Shown here one piece after another: positions 26,830 through 36,623 of a stretch of DNA of 64,000 nt (position 1 is the first letter of the stretch; every line of letters starts with the position of its first letter). Location of the stretch: contig NZ_JAPDNT010000018.1 of assembly GCF_025989185.1 (NCBI RefSeq), forward strand, positions 18,388 through 82,387, read 5' to 3'. The DNA comes from Limobrevibacterium gyesilva. Its GTDB lineage: Bacteria > Pseudomonadota > Alphaproteobacteria > Acetobacterales > Acetobacteraceae. Below the pieces are notes generated by a model. That model searched no databases. It saw only the letters and a list, made by a program, of their open reading frames with translations, and was not told the origin of the DNA. A program made the position numbers and the translations under genes.

Positions 26830-28128
26830 ATGCCGACGTCCCGCGAGACCTCGCAGGCCCGGGCCTTGACTGTGCTGTTCGTCACCACCTTCGCCTTCGC
26901 GGTCTGCTTCGCCGCCTGGATGATGTTCGGCGTCACCGGCATCCCGATCCGCACGCAGCTCGACCTGAACGCCTCGGAGTTCGGCCTGCTGACGGCGACC
27001 CCGGTGCTGACCGGCGCGGTCCTGCGGCTGCCGCTGGGCATCTGGACCGACCGGTTCGGCGGCCGGATCGTGATGTTCGTGCTGCTCGTCGTCTGTGCCG
27101 TGCCGCTGTGGCTTTCTTCATATGCAACGCAGTTCTGGCAATTCCTGGTGCTCGGCCTGGCGCTCGGCCTGGTGGGTGCCTCCTTCGCGGTCGGCACGCC
27201 CTATGTGGCGCGGTTCTTCCCGAAGAACCGGGGCTTCGCCATGGGCGTGTTCGGCGCCGGCACGACGGGTGCCGCCATCAACATGTTCGTGGCGCCCGTG
27301 CTGATCTCGCAGTTCGGCTGGCAGGCCGTGCCGCGCGTGTATGCGGTCGTCTTGCTGGTGACGGCCGGGCTGTTCTGGGTGCTGTCGCTGCCGGACCCGG
27401 GCAGGACCGGCAACGCGGTGCCGATCCGCGAGCAGCTTGCCGTGTTGAAGGACCCGCGAGTCTGGAAATACTGCCAGTACTACTCGATCGTGTTCGGCGG
27501 CTTCACGTCGCTGTCGATCTGGATGACGCAGTATTTCGTCAACGAGTACCATTTCCCGATCGCGCAGGCGGCCCTGATGGCCGCCTGCTTCGCGCTTCCC
27601 GGCGGCGTGCTGCGCGCCTTCGGCGGCTGGCTCTCCGACCGCTACGGTGCCCATAGCGTGACGTGGTGGGTGCTGTGGGCGGCCTGGATCTGCCTGTTCA
27701 TCCTCTCCTATCCGCAGACCGACCTCATCGTTCAGACCATACGCGGCCCGGTGTCGTTCCATATCGGGCTGCCCGCCTGGGCCTTCGCCGGATTGCTGTT
27801 CATCCTCGGTGTCTCGTTTGCCTGCGGCATGGCCTCGACCTTCAAATACGTTGCCGACGACTTTCCCGACAACATGGGCCCGGTTTCCGGCATCGTCGGC
27901 CTTGCCGGCGGCCTGGGCGGGTTCCTGCTGCCGATCATCTACGGCATCCTGCTCGACCTCTTCGGCGTCTATTCAAGCTGCTTCATGTTCCTCTACGGCA
28001 TCGTCTGGGTGTCGCTGATCCTGTCCTACATCACCGAAGTGCGCCGGCTGCCGGTCATGGGAGAGCAGGAGGACGCACCGGCCTCTGGGACCGAGCGGCA
28101 ACCTGGTGTCGCCGCCGCGGCACAGTGA
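26830..28128 (+). CDS. narK: Nitrate/nitrite transporter, NarK family (MFS)
   Basis: A 432-residue, 12-helix transporter of the nitrate/nitrite porter family, located in the inner membrane. Family marks include the early FAVCFAAWMMFGVTGIP segment, the loop DRFGGR, two Gly-rich nitrate signature helices (GTTGAAINMFV and GLAGGLGGFLLPI). It starts 2 bp after the regulator stop codon, so both are one transcript. It would supply nitrate to NarG or export nitrite; a NarK1-like proton symporter is most likely but not proven. Confidence 0.94.
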   Translation: MPTSRETSQARALTVLFVTTFAFAVCFAAWMMFGVTGIPIRTQLDLNASEFGLLTATPVLTGAVLRLPLGIWTDRFGGRIVMFVLLVVCAVPLWLSSYATQFWQFLVLGLALGLVGASFAVGTPYVARFFPKNRGFAMGVFGAGTTGAAINMFVAPVLISQFGWQAVPRVYAVVLLVTAGLFWVLSLPDPGRTGNAVPIREQLAVLKDPRVWKYCQYYSIVFGGFTSLSIWMTQYFVNEYHFPIAQAALMAACFALPGGVLRAFGGWLSDRYGAHSVTWWVLWAAWICLFILSYPQTDLIVQTIRGPVSFHIGLPAWAFAGLLFILGVSFACGMASTFKYVADDFPDNMGPVSGIVGLAGGLGGFLLPIIYGILLDLFGVYSSCFMFLYGIVWVSLILSYITEVRRLPVMGEQEDAPASGTERQPGVAAAAQ

Positions 28129-28161
28129 CCATCGGGATGGAGCCCCGCCTATTCCCGCGGG

Positions 28162-29424
28162 CTAGGTTGCAGGCTCGCGCCGTGCTTCCTCGGGAGGGCG
28201 AACGGCCTGGAACTGCCGCAGCAGCGCAAGGTCGTAGACGATCTTGAGCACGCCGGCGCAAACGAGCGGCCAGCCGAACGGGCTGACGGACAGGGCCCAC
28301 CCGGCGAGCGCAGGCGAGAGCGCCGATGCGAGGCTGCGCGGCACCGCGGTCAGGCTGGCGGCGGCGGGGCGTTCCGCCGGCTCAACCACTGCCATGACGT
28401 AGGAGGAGCGCGTCGGAACATCCATCTGCGATAGCAGGCTGCGCAGCACCAGCAGCGCCACGGCAAGCGGCAGCGTCGGCGCGACGGCGGCCAGGATCAG
28501 GAAGACGCTGGAAGGCAGATGCGTGAACACCATGGTGTTGACGAGCCCAAAGCGCGCCGCCAGCCGCACCGCAACGAAATACGAGAACGACGAACAAACC
28601 CCGGTCGCGAAGAAGATCGTTGCCGCGGTGGCGACAGACAGGCCGAACCGCTCGAACAGCCACAGCGCAAGCAGGGAGTTCACGATGAAGCCGCCGCCGA
28701 ACGCATCGAGCGAGAACAGGGCCGCCAGGCTATAGACGCGCCGGCGCGAAGGGCCGAGGCCGGCCGTCGGCTGCGGCCCCTCAGCCCGGACCTCTTCCAG
28801 GCCGGCATAGACGAACAGCGTGGCCAGCCCGAGGGCGCCATAGAGCAGGAACAGGGCGTCGACCGCGGTGCCGGCTGGCAGGATCCGTTCGAGCCAGTCA
28901 AGGGCGCCGGTCGCCAGCGACCCCAGGGCCACGCCGATGGAGCCGATGAAGCCGTAGCGGGCATAGGCGGCCGTGCGCGCATCGGCCGGGACGAACCGGG
29001 CGATGAGCGAATGTTCGATCGGCAGGAAGACGCTCACATCGCCGCCCGACGGGTTGAGCGTACCGACGAAGGCGATCAGCAGCAGCGGCCAGAACGCTTC
29101 CAGGGACGCGAAGCCGACACCGGTGCCGGCCATCAGCAAGGCGGCGGCGAGCAGACAGCGGCGCAGGCGCAAACGGTGCGAGACGAGACCGAAGGCCAGG
29201 GTCAACAGCGCGGAGCCGAGCAGCGTGCTGGTCGCGATCAGCCCGATCTCGACCGCGCCGTACCCGAGCCGCGCGAGATGGACCGGCAGCAGGATGGCGA
29301 CGAGCCCGTCGCCGAAGGCCCGGGTCCCGCGTGCCGCCATGATGCGGCGGATGCCGGCAGGGTCGTGATGCGCGTCGTGCCCGGCGGAAGGCCTGTCCGT
29401 TGCGGCGGCGCTGGGTTGCATCAA
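28162..29424 (-). CDS. MFS transporter
   Basis: A 420-residue integral membrane protein with 11-12 hydrophobic helices. The opening cytoplasmic segment (His/Asp-rich, residues 10-25) precedes helix 1 with RAFGDGLVAILLPVHLARLG. MFS features include LVSHRLRLRRCLL after the second helix. It lacks the drug- or sugar-porter signatures that would assign substrate. Its ATG overlaps the YncE-like gene stop (ATGA), so the two are co-expressed. Export of a compound bound by the periplasmic propeller protein is conceivable but speculative. Confidence 0.8.
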   Translation of the reverse strand: MMQPSAAATDRPSAGHDAHHDPAGIRRIMAARGTRAFGDGLVAILLPVHLARLGYGAVEIGLIATSTLLGSALLTLAFGLVSHRLRLRRCLLAAALLMAGTGVGFASLEAFWPLLLIAFVGTLNPSGGDVSVFLPIEHSLIARFVPADARTAAYARYGFIGSIGVALGSLATGALDWLERILPAGTAVDALFLLYGALGLATLFVYAGLEEVRAEGPQPTAGLGPSRRRVYSLAALFSLDAFGGGFIVNSLLALWLFERFGLSVATAATIFFATGVCSSFSYFVAVRLAARFGLVNTMVFTHLPSSVFLILAAVAPTLPLAVALLVLRSLLSQMDVPTRSSYVMAVVEPAERPAAASLTAVPRSLASALSPALAGWALSVSPFGWPLVCAGVLKIVYDLALLRQFQAVRPPEEARREPAT

Positions 29425-30437
29425 GGCACTGGCCGGTAGATCAGGATGGCCGCATCGTGGCCGAGCAGGCCGGCGCGCCGCGCCACGAACAGGCGGTCCA
29501 GCTCCGGCACGAACAACGACGTCCGCGCGCCGGAAGCGGTCTCGACGGACGGCAGGGGACGGAGGGTGTCGCCATCCCGCCGCAGAACGGCAACCTCGCC
29601 GCTGCCGCAGCTGATATAGAGTCTCTGGCGCTTGCCGTCGAAGAACACGTCGTCCGCGTCGCCGCAGATCGTGATCTCGTTGCGCGTCGCGCCGGTGTCG
29701 CGCGCAAGCAGTGCGAGCCCGGGCGGGCGGCGAAATGCGGTTGCGAGCAATCCCGCGTCGCGGTCCAGCGCCATCGGGAAGTTCTCTCTGGCGGCGGAAA
29801 GTCTCCAGGTGCCCGACACATGGCCCGCGCGCAGGTCGACGACGGCGATCTGGTGCGCATCCGGCAGGTTGACGAAGGCCAGGCCCTTGTCCGGGTCGAT
29901 CTGGAAGCCTTCGGGATGCGCCGGCAGCTTGATGTCCGCCGTCTTCGTCCGGCTCACGGGATCGATGATGGCCAGGCCGCCACTGCCGTAGCCGACGACG
30001 GCCGCGCCCGTGCGAGGATCGATCCGGACATTGTCGGCGTCGTCGCCCAGAGGGATCGACCCGATCGGCATCAGGTCTTCTCCCCGGAACAACCGGACGG
30101 AGCCGTCGCCGGCGTTGGCGACAAGCACGAGGTCGCCCTTCTGCGCATAGCCGACGCCCTGGGGTTCACGCAGTCCCTGGATGCGGTGTGCGACCTTGCC
30201 CACGGACAGATCGACAACGTCGACGGTGTTGTTCCCCAGCTCCGCGACAAGCAATCGGTTCCGGCCGGAATCGACCGCCATGTGATCGATGCGCCCGCCG
30301 GTATCGGGCAGCGGGATGGTTGCTTCGAGCGCGAGTGATGCATCGGACCCGGCCGCGTGGCCGCCGCGGGGGGCCGCGGCGAGGCAGCAGGCGGCCAGGC
30401 CGGAGATCAGCGCGATGCTCCCGAGCGTGTGTTCCAT
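29421..30437 (-). CDS. YncE-like beta-propeller exported protein
   Basis: A 338-residue protein with a signal peptide (cleaved near residue 28 after GGHA) and repeated blades of the YncE/quinoprotein-like seven-bladed propeller. Repeats such as HMAVDSGRNRLLVAELGNN, GDLVLVANAGDGSVRLF and PDKGLAFVNLPDAHQIAVVD are visible. Such proteins are periplasmic and may bind DNA, ligands or partner proteins; function is not established. It overlaps the MFS transporter gene by 4 nt. Confidence 0.82.
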   Translation of the reverse strand: MEHTLGSIALISGLAACCLAAAPRGGHAAGSDASLALEATIPLPDTGGRIDHMAVDSGRNRLLVAELGNNTVDVVDLSVGKVAHRIQGLREPQGVGYAQKGDLVLVANAGDGSVRLFRGEDLMPIGSIPLGDDADNVRIDPRTGAAVVGYGSGGLAIIDPVSRTKTADIKLPAHPEGFQIDPDKGLAFVNLPDAHQIAVVDLRAGHVSGTWRLSAARENFPMALDRDAGLLATAFRRPPGLALLARDTGATRNEITICGDADDVFFDGKRQRLYISCGSGEVAVLRRDGDTLRPLPSVETASGARTSLFVPELDRLFVARRAGLLGHDAAILIYRPVP

Positions 30438-30501
30438 AATGCATCTCCCGAAAGTCGCAGGTCAGGCGAGCGTCAGTTCAGCTTCTCGGCAACGTCGTAT
30501 T

Positions 30502-31398
30502 CTAGCTCTTCACGACATTGACCTTATCCAAGGCGGCACGCAGACCCTCTGCCAGCTTCGTAGCGTCGCCGTTGGCCCAGAAATGAACGAAGAACGCCCG
30601 TGGCTGGTCGTTGAGCATGTGGTTGTGCAAGGCCGTCACCTCGATGCCGTGTTCGCGCAAGGCGAGAAGAACGGGGTTGACCTCCTCGGCCAGCAGCACG
30701 AAGTCGCCGGTGATCGCGGCCTTGCCCCCGCCTGTCGGCTGGAAGTTGATGGCAATGGCGGTACCCATCGCCGGCGGCACTGGCATGCCCTTGTCCGCCA
30801 CGATGTCGTTGCGGGGGATGCCGAACTGGTACACGTCGCCATTGGCAGTTCCCTTGTAGCGCAGCGTCTGCTCCAGCTTTGCGGTGTCGAGATCCGTTTG
30901 CGTCGCCGGCACCGGCTGAGCCGCGGCGACCGAAGCCCCGAACGGCGTCTTGCTGGCGGCCGCCAGGCTGTCATGCAGTGCCGTTGCGAGTTTCAGCGGA
31001 TCTCCTTGCGCGGCGACGTGCATGTAGAAGGTCGCGGGCTGGGCGCGCAGAAGGTGGTTGTGAACGGCCGTCACCGTGATGCCATCCGCGAGCAGCCTCG
31101 CCATCACCGGATTGACTTCGTCCTCGGTCAGGACAAGGTCGCCCATAACCATGCCGCCAGTGCCCATCGCTTTGAAAGCGAGCCAGCCGCCGAGCGCGAA
31201 GGCGGGTTTGATGACGACGCCATCGACGGTGACATGCAGGTCGGACCGCGGCAGCCCATACTTATGCACGCCGCCTGGCTGATCCGTGCCCACCTTGCCG
31301 AGCGCCCGGTCAACCTTGCTCCACTCCACTTCGGCGCCGGTCGCGGGTGCGCCGGTCAGCAACAGGCCAGCAATTGCGATCGCGAACAGCGTGCGCAT
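30502..31398 (-). CDS. DUF1259 exported protein (duplicated domain)
   Basis: A 298-residue protein with a signal peptide ending about residue 22 (PATGAEV) and two tandem DUF1259 (LppY/LpqO-like) repeats. Repeat 1 contains GVHKYGLPRSDLHVTVDGV and LLADGITVTAVHNHLL; repeat 2 has VYQFGIPRNDI and LREHGIEVTALHNHML. Histidine-rich HNH turns at equivalent positions in the two halves may be metal-binding. Genes of this family often occur near chromate or other metal-resistance genes, as here next to chrA. The role is unknown. Confidence 0.85.
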   Translation of the reverse strand: MRTLFAIAIAGLLLTGAPATGAEVEWSKVDRALGKVGTDQPGGVHKYGLPRSDLHVTVDGVVIKPAFALGGWLAFKAMGTGGMVMGDLVLTEDEVNPVMARLLADGITVTAVHNHLLRAQPATFYMHVAAQGDPLKLATALHDSLAAASKTPFGASVAAAQPVPATQTDLDTAKLEQTLRYKGTANGDVYQFGIPRNDIVADKGMPVPPAMGTAIAINFQPTGGGKAAITGDFVLLAEEVNPVLLALREHGIEVTALHNHMLNDQPRAFFVHFWANGDATKLAEGLRAALDKVNVVKS

Positions 31399-31447
31399 GG
31401 CATATCTCCCTGCGGCAGGAAATGGGCGATGGTGGGCCGGCGCCGAA

Positions 31448-32857
31448 TCATCGGACACCCCCGAATGCGAGCTGAAATGCCACTCCGGCGATCGAACAGC
31501 CGAGCAATGTCGGAATGACGCCGATCCTGAAGCGCAGCAGCGCCAAGGCGGCGGCGACCGCCAGCACGCTTGCGAACGGGTCCAGGCTACCCAGTACCGG
31601 TATGTCCAGCGCCAGGCCGTAGCCGTGCCAGCTGACCGTTCGTTGGAAGATGACATGGACGCCGAACCAGACGGCAAGATTGACGATCACGCCGACCACG
31701 GCAGCGGTCACGGCCGACAAGGCGGCGCCAAGTGCGCGTACGCCGCGCAGCGCCTCGACATACGGCGCACCCAGAAAGACCCAGAGGAAGCACGGCGTGA
31801 ACGTGACCCAGGTCACAAGCAGACCCGCCAGCACGCCAGCTGGCAACGGCGGCAGCGCGCCAGGGGCACGATACCCCGCCAGGAATCCGACATGCTGGAC
31901 GACCATGATCAAGGGGCCCGGCGTCGTCTCGGCCAAGCCCAATCCGGTCAGCATCTCGCCCGGGGCAAGCCAGTGATACGTCTGGACGGCTTCCTGGGCG
32001 ACATAGGCGAGCACCGCGTACGCGCCGCCGAAACTCACCACGGCGACCGCGCTGAAGAACAGGGCCAGCTGCGTGAACACGTTCCCGGGCCCAAGCAACG
32101 CGAGCAGGAGGACCACGGGGCCGAGCCACAGCGGCAGCCACACGGATGCAACGCGCAGTGCCCGGCTGGTGGATGGCTGCGCGTGTGCGGGCATCGTCTC
32201 GCCCAGCAGGTCATCGCCATGCTCACCGCGCGAATGGGTTGATCCCACCGTGTAGCCGGACCGATCCGCAACGAAGCCCGCTGCCGCGGCTGCCAGGACG
32301 ACGACCGGGAACGGAACGGCGAAAAAGAACAGTGCGGCGAAGGCCGCGGCCGCGATGGCCACCGCAACTCGGGACTTCAGCGCCCTTCGGCCCACTCTCA
32401 GCACTGCCTCGACCACCACGGCCAGAACGGCTGCCTTGAGGCCGAAGAGCAATCCGGCGACGACGTCCACATTTCCCCAGGTCACGTAGACCAGGCTGAG
32501 CGCCATCAGCGCGACCACTCCCGGCACCACGAACAGCACGCCGGCGATCAGCCCGCCCAGGGTGCGATGCATGAGCCAACCGATGTAGATCGCCAGTTGT
32601 TGCGCCTCGGGCCCAGGAAGCAGGTGGCAGTAGTTGAGCGCGTGGAGGAACCGCGCCTCCGACACCCAGCGCAGCTCCTCGACAATGATTCGATGCATGA
32701 TCGCAATCTGCCCGACCGGTCCGCCGAAGCTGAGCAGTGCCACGCGCACCCAGACCTTGAACGCCTCCGCAAGACCGACACCGTGCGCGGTATCCATCTC
32801 CATCGGCCGCGACGGCGCCGCAACGTGGGTTCCGGAGGAGGGAACCGCCTGGGTCAT
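31448..32857 (-). CDS. chrA: Chromate transporter, long-chain CHR family
   Basis: A 469-residue inner-membrane protein with two homologous CHR domains, each of about six helices, that exports chromate. The N-terminal domain has the motif FGGPVGQIAIMH and the second half has the matching FGGAYAVLAYVAQEAV with LGLAETTPGPLIMV. A histidine/aspartate-rich loop (about residues 205-235) joins the halves and makes this protein longer than typical 400-residue ChrA. Its start follows the ChrB-domain gene by 13 bp on the same strand. Confidence 0.93.
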   Translation of the reverse strand: MTQAVPSSGTHVAAPSRPMEMDTAHGVGLAEAFKVWVRVALLSFGGPVGQIAIMHRIIVEELRWVSEARFLHALNYCHLLPGPEAQQLAIYIGWLMHRTLGGLIAGVLFVVPGVVALMALSLVYVTWGNVDVVAGLLFGLKAAVLAVVVEAVLRVGRRALKSRVAVAIAAAAFAALFFFAVPFPVVVLAAAAAGFVADRSGYTVGSTHSRGEHGDDLLGETMPAHAQPSTSRALRVASVWLPLWLGPVVLLLALLGPGNVFTQLALFFSAVAVVSFGGAYAVLAYVAQEAVQTYHWLAPGEMLTGLGLAETTPGPLIMVVQHVGFLAGYRAPGALPPLPAGVLAGLLVTWVTFTPCFLWVFLGAPYVEALRGVRALGAALSAVTAAVVGVIVNLAVWFGVHVIFQRTVSWHGYGLALDIPVLGSLDPFASVLAVAAALALLRFRIGVIPTLLGCSIAGVAFQLAFGGVR

Positions 32858-32870
32858 GCGGCCATCTTCC

Positions 32871-33350
32871 TCACGACGCAACGGGTGCTGGAGGCTCTGC
32901 GGGCCTGGCCCCGTGCGCGCCGGCCTGCAGATCCCGGCACCAGGTGTAGAGGGCGTCATAGATGACCATGCCCTGCTCCAGCATGGCATGGTCGTCGGGA
33001 TAGTTCTTCGACAGGCCGAGCGAGATCGCGTGCAACCCCGCTGCCTGCGGCGCCAGATCAGGCCGGGCGGTGTCGGCGCCGCGCACGATGGCCGCAAGCT
33101 TCTGAAGAGCCGGATCCTTCAGCTCGTAATGGTTCAGGAAGGCATCGAAAGAGCAGAGCTCGCCCACATGCGAGAACGGCACCGCCCCTGCAATGTCGTA
33201 AGGCGTCGCGCCGGTTTCGGTCGCGGTCGCGAAGACCTTGTCCGCCGGCACGTAGATGAACTCGGCATCGGCATCGATGAAGCGCCGGATCAGCCAGGGG
33301 CAGGCGATCCGGTCGATCTTGGGGTGTTCACGAGTAACCCACCTGGTCAT
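32871..33350 (-). CDS. ChrB C-terminal-domain protein (chromate resistance)
   Basis: A 159-residue protein homologous to the C-terminal domain of ChrB, with KIDRIACPWLIRRFIDADAEF and LCSFDAFLNHYELKD. The same motif occurs in the full-length ChrB encoded divergently (RIATAWLIRRFIDPD). ATG 33350 gives MTRWVTREH. Stand-alone versions are frequently encoded beside chrA and are thought to assist chromate resistance; the mechanism is unclear. It is the first gene of the chrA transcript. Confidence 0.88.
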   Translation of the reverse strand: MTRWVTREHPKIDRIACPWLIRRFIDADAEFIYVPADKVFATATETGATPYDIAGAVPFSHVGELCSFDAFLNHYELKDPALQKLAAIVRGADTARPDLAPQAAGLHAISLGLSKNYPDDHAMLEQGMVIYDALYTWCRDLQAGAHGARPAEPPAPVAS

Positions 33351-33446
33351 GTGGCTTCTCCGTGGCGATGTTGCGGTAAGCGGCGCCACTCGGCCGGAAC
33401 GGCGGCGAGGCGGCGTCCTGGGCATGAGGCCCTTGCTGGTAGACGA

Positions 33447-33495
33447 ATGATACGGACTTTATATCTTTCATAAACGATGATACGAGCGTTTCATC
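33447..33495. promoter_or_regulatory. candidate chromate operator between chrB and the chrA operon
   Basis: Two identical ATGATACG octamers lie 30 bp apart (33447-33454 and 33477-33484), with an overlapping GATGA-N10-TCATC palindrome at 33476-33495. The block is AT-rich relative to its surroundings and sits between the divergent starts. Confidence 0.5.
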
Positions 33496-33526
33496 CAATC
33501 TGTCGCTTATGTGATGAAGACGAGGA

Positions 33527-34510
33527 ATGGCAGCAACCACGCCCTCCACCCTTGGACGACCCGAGAGATGGCTGCTGCTGATGCACCAGCTTCCGGCCAA
33601 GCCGGCTTATCTGCGGGTGAAGATCTGGCGGCGGCTCCAGGGCCTGGGCGCCGTGACGGTGAAGAACTCGGTCTACGCGCTGCCTGCCACCGAACAGACG
33701 CAGGAAGACCTGGAATGGCTCCTCAAGGAAATCGTCGAAGGCGGCGGGGAGGGCCTGATCTGCGAAGCACGGCTGATCGACGGCCTGTCCGACGACGAGG
33801 CCCGCGCCTTGTTCAACGCCGCCCGCGAGGCCGATTACGACGATCTCGCGAAGGAGGCGCGGGAACTGAGTGATACGTCGTCCGCCGGCGGCGAGATCCG
33901 GGCGAAGCTCGCGCGGCTCAGGTCCAACCTGGCCCGGATCGTCGCCATCGACTTCTTCGACGCCGTCGGGCGCGAGACGGCGGAGGGCCTGCTCGGGGCT
34001 TTGGAGGAGCGACTGCGGAAAGAGGAAACCGCCAGCACGCCCGACCGGGACGCCGCACCGGCAGATGCCGATACCGAAATCCTGAAGGGACGCGTATGGG
34101 TCACCCGGCAGGGCGTCTACGTGGACCGCATCGCCACTGCCTGGCTCATCCGCCGTTTCATCGACCCGGACGCCCGGTTCAAGTTCGTCCCCGCCAAAGG
34201 CTATGCGCCCCAGGCGGGTGAATTGCGCTTCGACATGTTCGACGCCGAGTTCACCCATGAGGGCGACCGTTGCACGTTCGAGGTGCTGCAGGCCCGTACC
34301 GGGCTGACGGACCCGGGCCTGACCGCCATCGGCGAGATCGTCCACGACATCGACCTGAAGGACGGCAAGTTCGGCCGCGAGGAGGCCGGCGGAATCGCCC
34401 GGCTCATCGAGGGCATCGCCATCGCCAACCGGGAGGACAACCGGCGGCTTGAACGCGGTGGTGCGGTCTTCGATGACCTCTACGGCTATTTCCGCCGGCG
34501 GCGTGGTTGA
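33527..34510 (+). CDS. chrB: Chromate-responsive regulator ChrB
   Basis: A 327-residue regulator. The N-terminal third is a winged-helix-like domain with LPAKPAYLRVKIWRRLQGLGAV, in which the Arg/Lys-rich helix should bind DNA. A helical linker follows, then the C-terminal ChrB domain (from about residue 190) with WLIRRFIDPDARFKFVP. ChrB proteins repress chrA operons and release DNA when chromate is present. Divergent arrangement with the chrA operon, with the direct repeats described between them, is standard. Length is full. Confidence 0.92.
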   Translation: MAATTPSTLGRPERWLLLMHQLPAKPAYLRVKIWRRLQGLGAVTVKNSVYALPATEQTQEDLEWLLKEIVEGGGEGLICEARLIDGLSDDEARALFNAAREADYDDLAKEARELSDTSSAGGEIRAKLARLRSNLARIVAIDFFDAVGRETAEGLLGALEERLRKEETASTPDRDAAPADADTEILKGRVWVTRQGVYVDRIATAWLIRRFIDPDARFKFVPAKGYAPQAGELRFDMFDAEFTHEGDRCTFEVLQARTGLTDPGLTAIGEIVHDIDLKDGKFGREEAGGIARLIEGIAIANREDNRRLERGGAVFDDLYGYFRRRRG

Positions 34511-34634
34511 GGCAACACCGGACGGCGTCGGCCCAACCCGCCCGTTCTGCATTCGTTTGCATCGGCATGCGCCAAACGGGGGTTGCACCCGCGCCCCTGA
34601 GAGTCTAGGTAGGCCGCGCTTTCCCGCACCCGGC

Positions 34635-34709
<75 letters not shown>

Positions 34710-34892
34710 TATTTTTCAGCCGCTTAACCCGTTGAAGGCCACGTCCTCTCCGACCTCTGTGGCAGGAATGTGACAGCGTCCCCTTCCGGAGAGCTCGCCA
34801 CCGCGTCCGGGCACACACGGGAGCAGACCGCCTTCCTTGCCGCGAGAGCGCACAGCCCGAGGAAGACTAGCCCTCACGAAGGGCCCCCCGCC

Positions 34893-36161
34893 TCAACTCG
34901 ATCGGTGCCCTCCCCCATGGGCTGGACGCTGCCCCCCGAGGGGGACCGGCGCGAACTTCCCGGGGGTTCGCCAGCGCGTTAAGTCGCTGAGGTCCAGGCC
35001 CCAGATTTTTGCGATGTCGGGAGCCATCTCCGGCGGCATCAGGCCAGCATAGTGCCGAAGGACAACCGGCATGCTTTTCCAGACACCGACGTTCTGGGTC
35101 AAGATGATGTCATGGAAGACACACAGATGCCAGGAAGTCCAAGTGGACCTGAAGAGCTTCAGCGTGACAGCTTTGCGGATTCTACACCTCTCCGCCGCCT
35201 GCCTGAGGTAGCAGTTTACCACTTTCTTGGACTGCTCAGTGCCGTCCGGCAGCCTTGTGCCATCAACGGTCGGGAAGAGGCGCCCCTCCCTCGGACCGCC
35301 CGCGATCTGACGGAGGACGACTTCACGGGCTCTTGGGAAGAGCTGGACCAGGCGCTTTTCCCCGCCGATCTTGGTCTGCACAATCGTTATCCAGCCGTAG
35401 CGGAAGTTAGCGCGATCCACCTCAACGCCTTCACCGGCCCGCGGACCCGTCGAGACCAGGAACAGCATGAAGCTCGCAAGGTCAGGGGGAACTGCCGCCT
35501 GCAGCCTCAGGAATTCATCGGGGTCCAGCCACTCAATCTCACCCTTGTAGGGCGGTGACTTGGGATAGTCGGAAGGATGTTTGCACCAGCCTTTCGAGGC
35601 TCCGAATGAGCGGATTGCTTTCGCGACGCCGACGACCTCGCGATGCCTGCTTGCCGAGGACGTCCCATTAGGCCACCGCTTCTTGGATACAACTTCGGTA
35701 AGGAAGCTCCCGTCCACCTCATCAGCCGATTTGCCCTTGGGAATCCAGTGAAGGAGGCGGTTAACTCGCTTGGCCTCGTCTTCCGATAACCCGACATCAC
35801 GGTCGGCTTTGTAAGCCTCCGCGAGGGCGACGAAAGTCCAAGTCACGACGTGTCGCTGCCGGGGAATTGTCTCGCCCTTATACAGCATCCTCGTCCATTC
35901 AATGCATGCATTCATTGCACTCACTTGCTCAGTGGTCCAAGTGGTATGCCTATGACGAACACCGTCTACGTTGCCTGACGCCTGCCAGAACGAGGATCCC
36001 GGGCGCCGCGTCGGTTTGAGGTAACCGCGGCGTTCGACCGTCGGCCCCAGGATTGCGCACAACGCTCTAACCAGGTCCTGACTCGAACCCCTCCAATCCT
36101 CCATGAGCTGTTTGGCGCCTCCTAATCGCTCCCTGCCGAACGAAACGCATAGTTGAAGCAA
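34893..36161 (-). CDS. Tyrosine recombinase/integrase (divergent)
   Basis: Up to 422 residues. The catalytic half shows the first arginine box STGPRAGEGVEVD, a lysine-bearing beta-turn region, the second box LKLFRSTW with Lys in place of the usual first His, and RHYAGL with the nucleophilic tyrosine. The N-terminal half is weakly conserved and may hold the arm-binding domain. An internal start at 36104 (MEDWRGSS) is equally plausible. Its 3' end faces the altered tRNA-Thr, as for integrases that insert at tRNA genes. Base composition is lower in GC than the core genes. Function is inferred from the motif set. Confidence 0.75.
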   Translation of the reverse strand: MLQLCVSFGRERLGGAKQLMEDWRGSSQDLVRALCAILGPTVERRGYLKPTRRPGSSFWQASGNVDGVRHRHTTWTTEQVSAMNACIEWTRMLYKGETIPRQRHVVTWTFVALAEAYKADRDVGLSEDEAKRVNRLLHWIPKGKSADEVDGSFLTEVVSKKRWPNGTSSASRHREVVGVAKAIRSFGASKGWCKHPSDYPKSPPYKGEIEWLDPDEFLRLQAAVPPDLASFMLFLVSTGPRAGEGVEVDRANFRYGWITIVQTKIGGEKRLVQLFPRAREVVLRQIAGGPREGRLFPTVDGTRLPDGTEQSKKVVNCYLRQAAERCRIRKAVTLKLFRSTWTSWHLCVFHDIILTQNVGVWKSMPVVLRHYAGLMPPEMAPDIAKIWGLDLSDLTRWRTPGKFAPVPLGGQRPAHGGGHRSS

Positions 36162-36623
36162 TGGCGATTAGGCTCCACTACAGATACACTAGTCAATCGA
36201 CCGTCTGTAAATGTTGACAAAGTATATCTGTGTTACGTGTCGACTACGCAACGGCACTAGATCTAGGGGGCTTCGGCGGCAATCTGCACGAACCGCAAGG
36301 AGAACATTATTCTGCCTATCAGCCTGCCTATCAGCGAGTGACTTTGGGCATCCATGTCCAATGCTGGGTCTCTGTGCACCTTCCGCGAAAGAGGCGCCGA
36401 GTTCTCTCTGCTACTCTGGCACGCTCCGCAGGAGCGGCGGACGCCGGGGTCCCTCACCAAGGACTCGGGGTCCCTCACCAAGGACTCACAGCCGCGGACA
36501 GGCACGCAAGATCATTCCTTTCTCTGCAACGAAGGCGGCTACGACTGCAACGAAGGTGCCCGCCGCATGTCTCCGCGGCCTACGTTTTGGTAGACGCGAG
36601 GTCAGATTTCGCGTGATTGTGAC
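36162..36623. other. non-coding stretch with a 21-bp tandem duplication
   Basis: No gene is convincing here. GC content is visibly lower at 36,170-36,330. A 21-bp unit (CGGGGTCCCTCACCAAGGACT) occurs twice back-to-back at 36445-36465 and 36466-36486. The rest shows no recognisable feature. Confidence 0.5.
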
